Assembly (NCBI GenBank): GCA_965237985.1
Contig: OZ250161.1
Span: 1,860,001 to 1,924,000 of the forward strand
Direction: 5' to 3'
Source: G965212025 sp965237985
GTDB taxonomy: Bacteria > Pseudomonadota > Gammaproteobacteria > Poriferisulfidales > Oxydemutatoraceae
DNA: 64,000 nt
The notes under the pieces are model-generated. The model saw nothing but the letters and a program-made list of their open reading frames with translations, was not told the DNA's origin and searched no databases. Made by a program: the position numbers and the translations under genes. Position 1 is the first letter of the stretch, and each line of letters starts with the position of its first letter. Shown here in pieces: positions 62,880-64,000 of the stretch.

Positions 62880-63643
62880 CGCTTTGTTCGGGTCGGTTCT
62901 TTTGGGCTGATCTCGCGTTTTCCTGATGTGGATGGGTCGGCTTGCAAGGTATTGCAGCCCGGCGTGGCTTGGCGGATGGTTCCCTCGTAGATGGCGCTGG
63001 ATGCCAGTACTCCGTAAGCACCCACCTGCCTAGCCGACAGGATGTCTGCCAGGTTTCGGGTGCCGCCGCCGACAATCAGTTTTCTGCTTTTTGATCTGGG
63101 TGGTGCGCGGAGGATTCTCGTCAGGTCGAGTCCGCATTGTCTGCCGACGTTTCCGAGAGAAAGGAAAATCACTTCGTCTGGCCAGCACGAGCTGTCTGAG
63201 TGGATTTCTACCGGGCCAAGCGGCTTGTTCCGGTGAGCATCAAGAGAAAGTATCCAGCGGCACCCGTGGTCTCGCAACTTTGCCGGGAGTGTTTTGTCAG
63301 TCAGGGTTTCTGTTGCCACGATGGGAATGCACCTGGAACACTTGTTCAGTTTGTGCAGGTCCTGTGAGGTTCTTATTCCCGCATCAAGCCAGAACTCACA
63401 GTCCGGGTAGAGTTCAGTTATCTCCTGGATGGGCCTGCTGTTGGTTTTTCTGCCCTCTATGGCATCAAGGTCGGCGATATAAAATACTTTGAACTTGCCG
63501 TTTTCGCGCATTCTTTTGACGACATCGGCAGGTTCCGAACGAGGGAAATGTGCTGTTTTCACAGGTTGGTAGAGAGTGCGGTTTCCACCGGCGGCTCGCA
63601 CCACCAGGCTTTCTTTCAAATCCAAGGCCGGGATGATCAGCAT
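62876..63643 (-). CDS. HisA-like barrel protein of the H4MPT cluster
   Basis: A 255-aa (beta/alpha)8-barrel protein of HisA/HisF type. The start MLIIPALDLKESLVV at 63643 is chosen by comparison with HisA (IIPALDL is the family opening); the frame extends 11 codons further up. FKVFYIADLDAIEGR carries the first catalytic Asp position, then FWLDAGIRTSQDLHKL and RKLIVGGGTRNLADIL with the phosphate-binding GGG loop and VLASSAIYEGTI follow. No other histidine genes are present. HisA-like genes occur in methylotroph H4MPT islands, and a role in cofactor synthesis is assumed. The stop codon overlaps the fae stop. The C-terminal tail of about 30 residues is basic and unlike HisA. Confidence 0.8.
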   Translation of the reverse strand: MLIIPALDLKESLVVRAAGGNRTLYQPVKTAHFPRSEPADVVKRMRENGKFKVFYIADLDAIEGRKTNSRPIQEITELYPDCEFWLDAGIRTSQDLHKLNKCSRCIPIVATETLTDKTLPAKLRDHGCRWILSLDAHRNKPLGPVEIHSDSSCWPDEVIFLSLGNVGRQCGLDLTRILRAPPRSKSRKLIVGGGTRNLADILSARQVGAYGVLASSAIYEGTIRQATPGCNTLQADPSTSGKREISPKEPTRTKR

Positions 63644-63737
63644 GGCGAGGGGTATTCCGCAGGTGGAACAGGGCAACCTGTAAATCGCGCGTTTTCGCAG
63701 TGCCGCCCGGTGACATGAATCATGGTTTCAGGATACC

Positions 63738-64000
63738 GTGAAAATCTTGGTTTTTGAATTCTTTACCGGGGTGGCGCACACCGACTTGAGCTTGGGAGAA
63801 GCAGCATATCGGGAAGCGGACTTGATGACCAGCGCTTTGTGTGGTGATCTGGCTGCCCTGGCAGATGTTGAAGTCAGCGTGTTTCGTGATGCCAGATTGC
63901 CAAGTTTGGATCTCGATATCTCAATTTTACCGACTACGGTCGGCGAAGACTGGTTTGTACGCCTGGAAAACGAACTGCCTGAGTTTGACGCCTTCTGGCC
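63738..64000 (+). CDS. ATP-grasp protein, N-terminal part (MfnD-like)
   Basis: A frame open from GTG 63738 to the right edge (87 codons) begins VKILVFEFFTGVAHTD, the opening of ATP-grasp proteins such as tyramine--glutamate ligase MfnD of methanogens and its methylotroph relatives. The visible part, up to VGEDWFVRLENELPEFD, corresponds to the N-terminal domain before the ATP site. It is divergent from the HisA-like gene (95 bp apart). A link to the methanofuran-like cofactor of the Fhc complex is inferred. Confidence 0.65.
   Translation, partial: MKILVFEFFTGVAHTDLSLGEAAYREADLMTSALCGDLAALADVEVSVFRDARLPSLDLDISILPTTVGEDWFVRLENELPEFDAFW

Overview
The window looks like a chromosome segment from a methylotrophic proteobacterium, most likely a gammaproteobacterium related to methanotrophs. 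It carries genes of the tetrahydromethanopterin (H4MPT)-linked formaldehyde oxidation route at three places: the 3' end of fhcC at the left edge; mptG-mtdB-(ATP-grasp)-mch-(RimK-like ATP-grasp) at 42.3-47.3 kb; and a CitG-like gene, fae, a HisA-like gene and the start of an MfnD-like ATP-grasp gene at 61.4-64 kb. A pterin-carbinolamine-dehydratase-like gene and an NAD-linked molybdenum/tungsten formate dehydrogenase (7.6-12.7 kb) fit the same physiology. The species assignment is inference from gene content; no rRNA or methane monooxygenase gene is present.

The second theme is host interaction. From 50.3 to 56.8 kb there is a type III secretion (T3SS) block: a SpoA-domain protein (SctQ/FliN-like) with ten acidic repeats, sctR, and on the opposite strand a translocator operon. 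In transcription order that operon is a small coiled-coil protein, an EspA/SseB-like filament or tip protein, a SycD-type TPR chaperone, an SseC/YopB-like translocator and a second SycD-type chaperone. This resembles the sseA-sseB-sscA-sseC-sscB order of Salmonella SPI-2. Three large proteins of unknown function (642, 329 and about 1061 aa) with low-complexity, Pro/Ser/Arg-rich tails are candidate effectors.

Layout: 0-2.3 kb fhcC end, 7Fe ferredoxin and its reductase; 2.5-5.5 kb two unknown proteins; 5.8-8.0 kb ruvB and pcd-like; 8.2-12.7 kb formate dehydrogenase; 12.7-13.1 kb rpmB-rpmG; 13.4-16.6 kb giant unknown protein; 16.8-18.5 kb IS3 remnant and ctpA; 19.0-21.7 kb Ca/Na:H antiporter and an IS481-like element; 22.6-25.3 kb isocitrate lyase and isocitrate dehydrogenase; 25.4-30.5 kb lipoprotein, triplicated 335-bp repeat, AAA-ATPase remnant, DUF454 protein, metX, gltA; 30.7-36.1 kb lipopolysaccharide core genes, a TolC-family protein and a rhodanese; 36.1-39.9 kb thiC and a BtuB-like receptor; 39.9-41.1 kb a 288-bp tandem repeat; 41.1-48.1 kb membrane protein, H4MPT cluster and SCO1-like protein; 48.4-49.3 kb a 191-bp tandem repeat; 50.3-56.8 kb T3SS; 57.4-58.2 kb IS3 remnant; 58.6-61.4 kb homocysteine methyltransferase-like protein and leuA; 61.4-64 kb H4MPT accessory genes.

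The genome shows signs of decay and repeat expansion: degenerate IS3 remnants, an IS481 transposase with an early in-frame stop, an SctQ gene with a nonsense codon and a one-base deletion, a possible frameshift in a homopolymer at the start of the SCO1-like gene, an mptG gene with no standard start codon covering its conserved N-terminus, and three unrelated long tandem arrays (335, about 288 and about 191 bp units). Together with the T3SS this suggests a host-associated methylotroph, which is inference.
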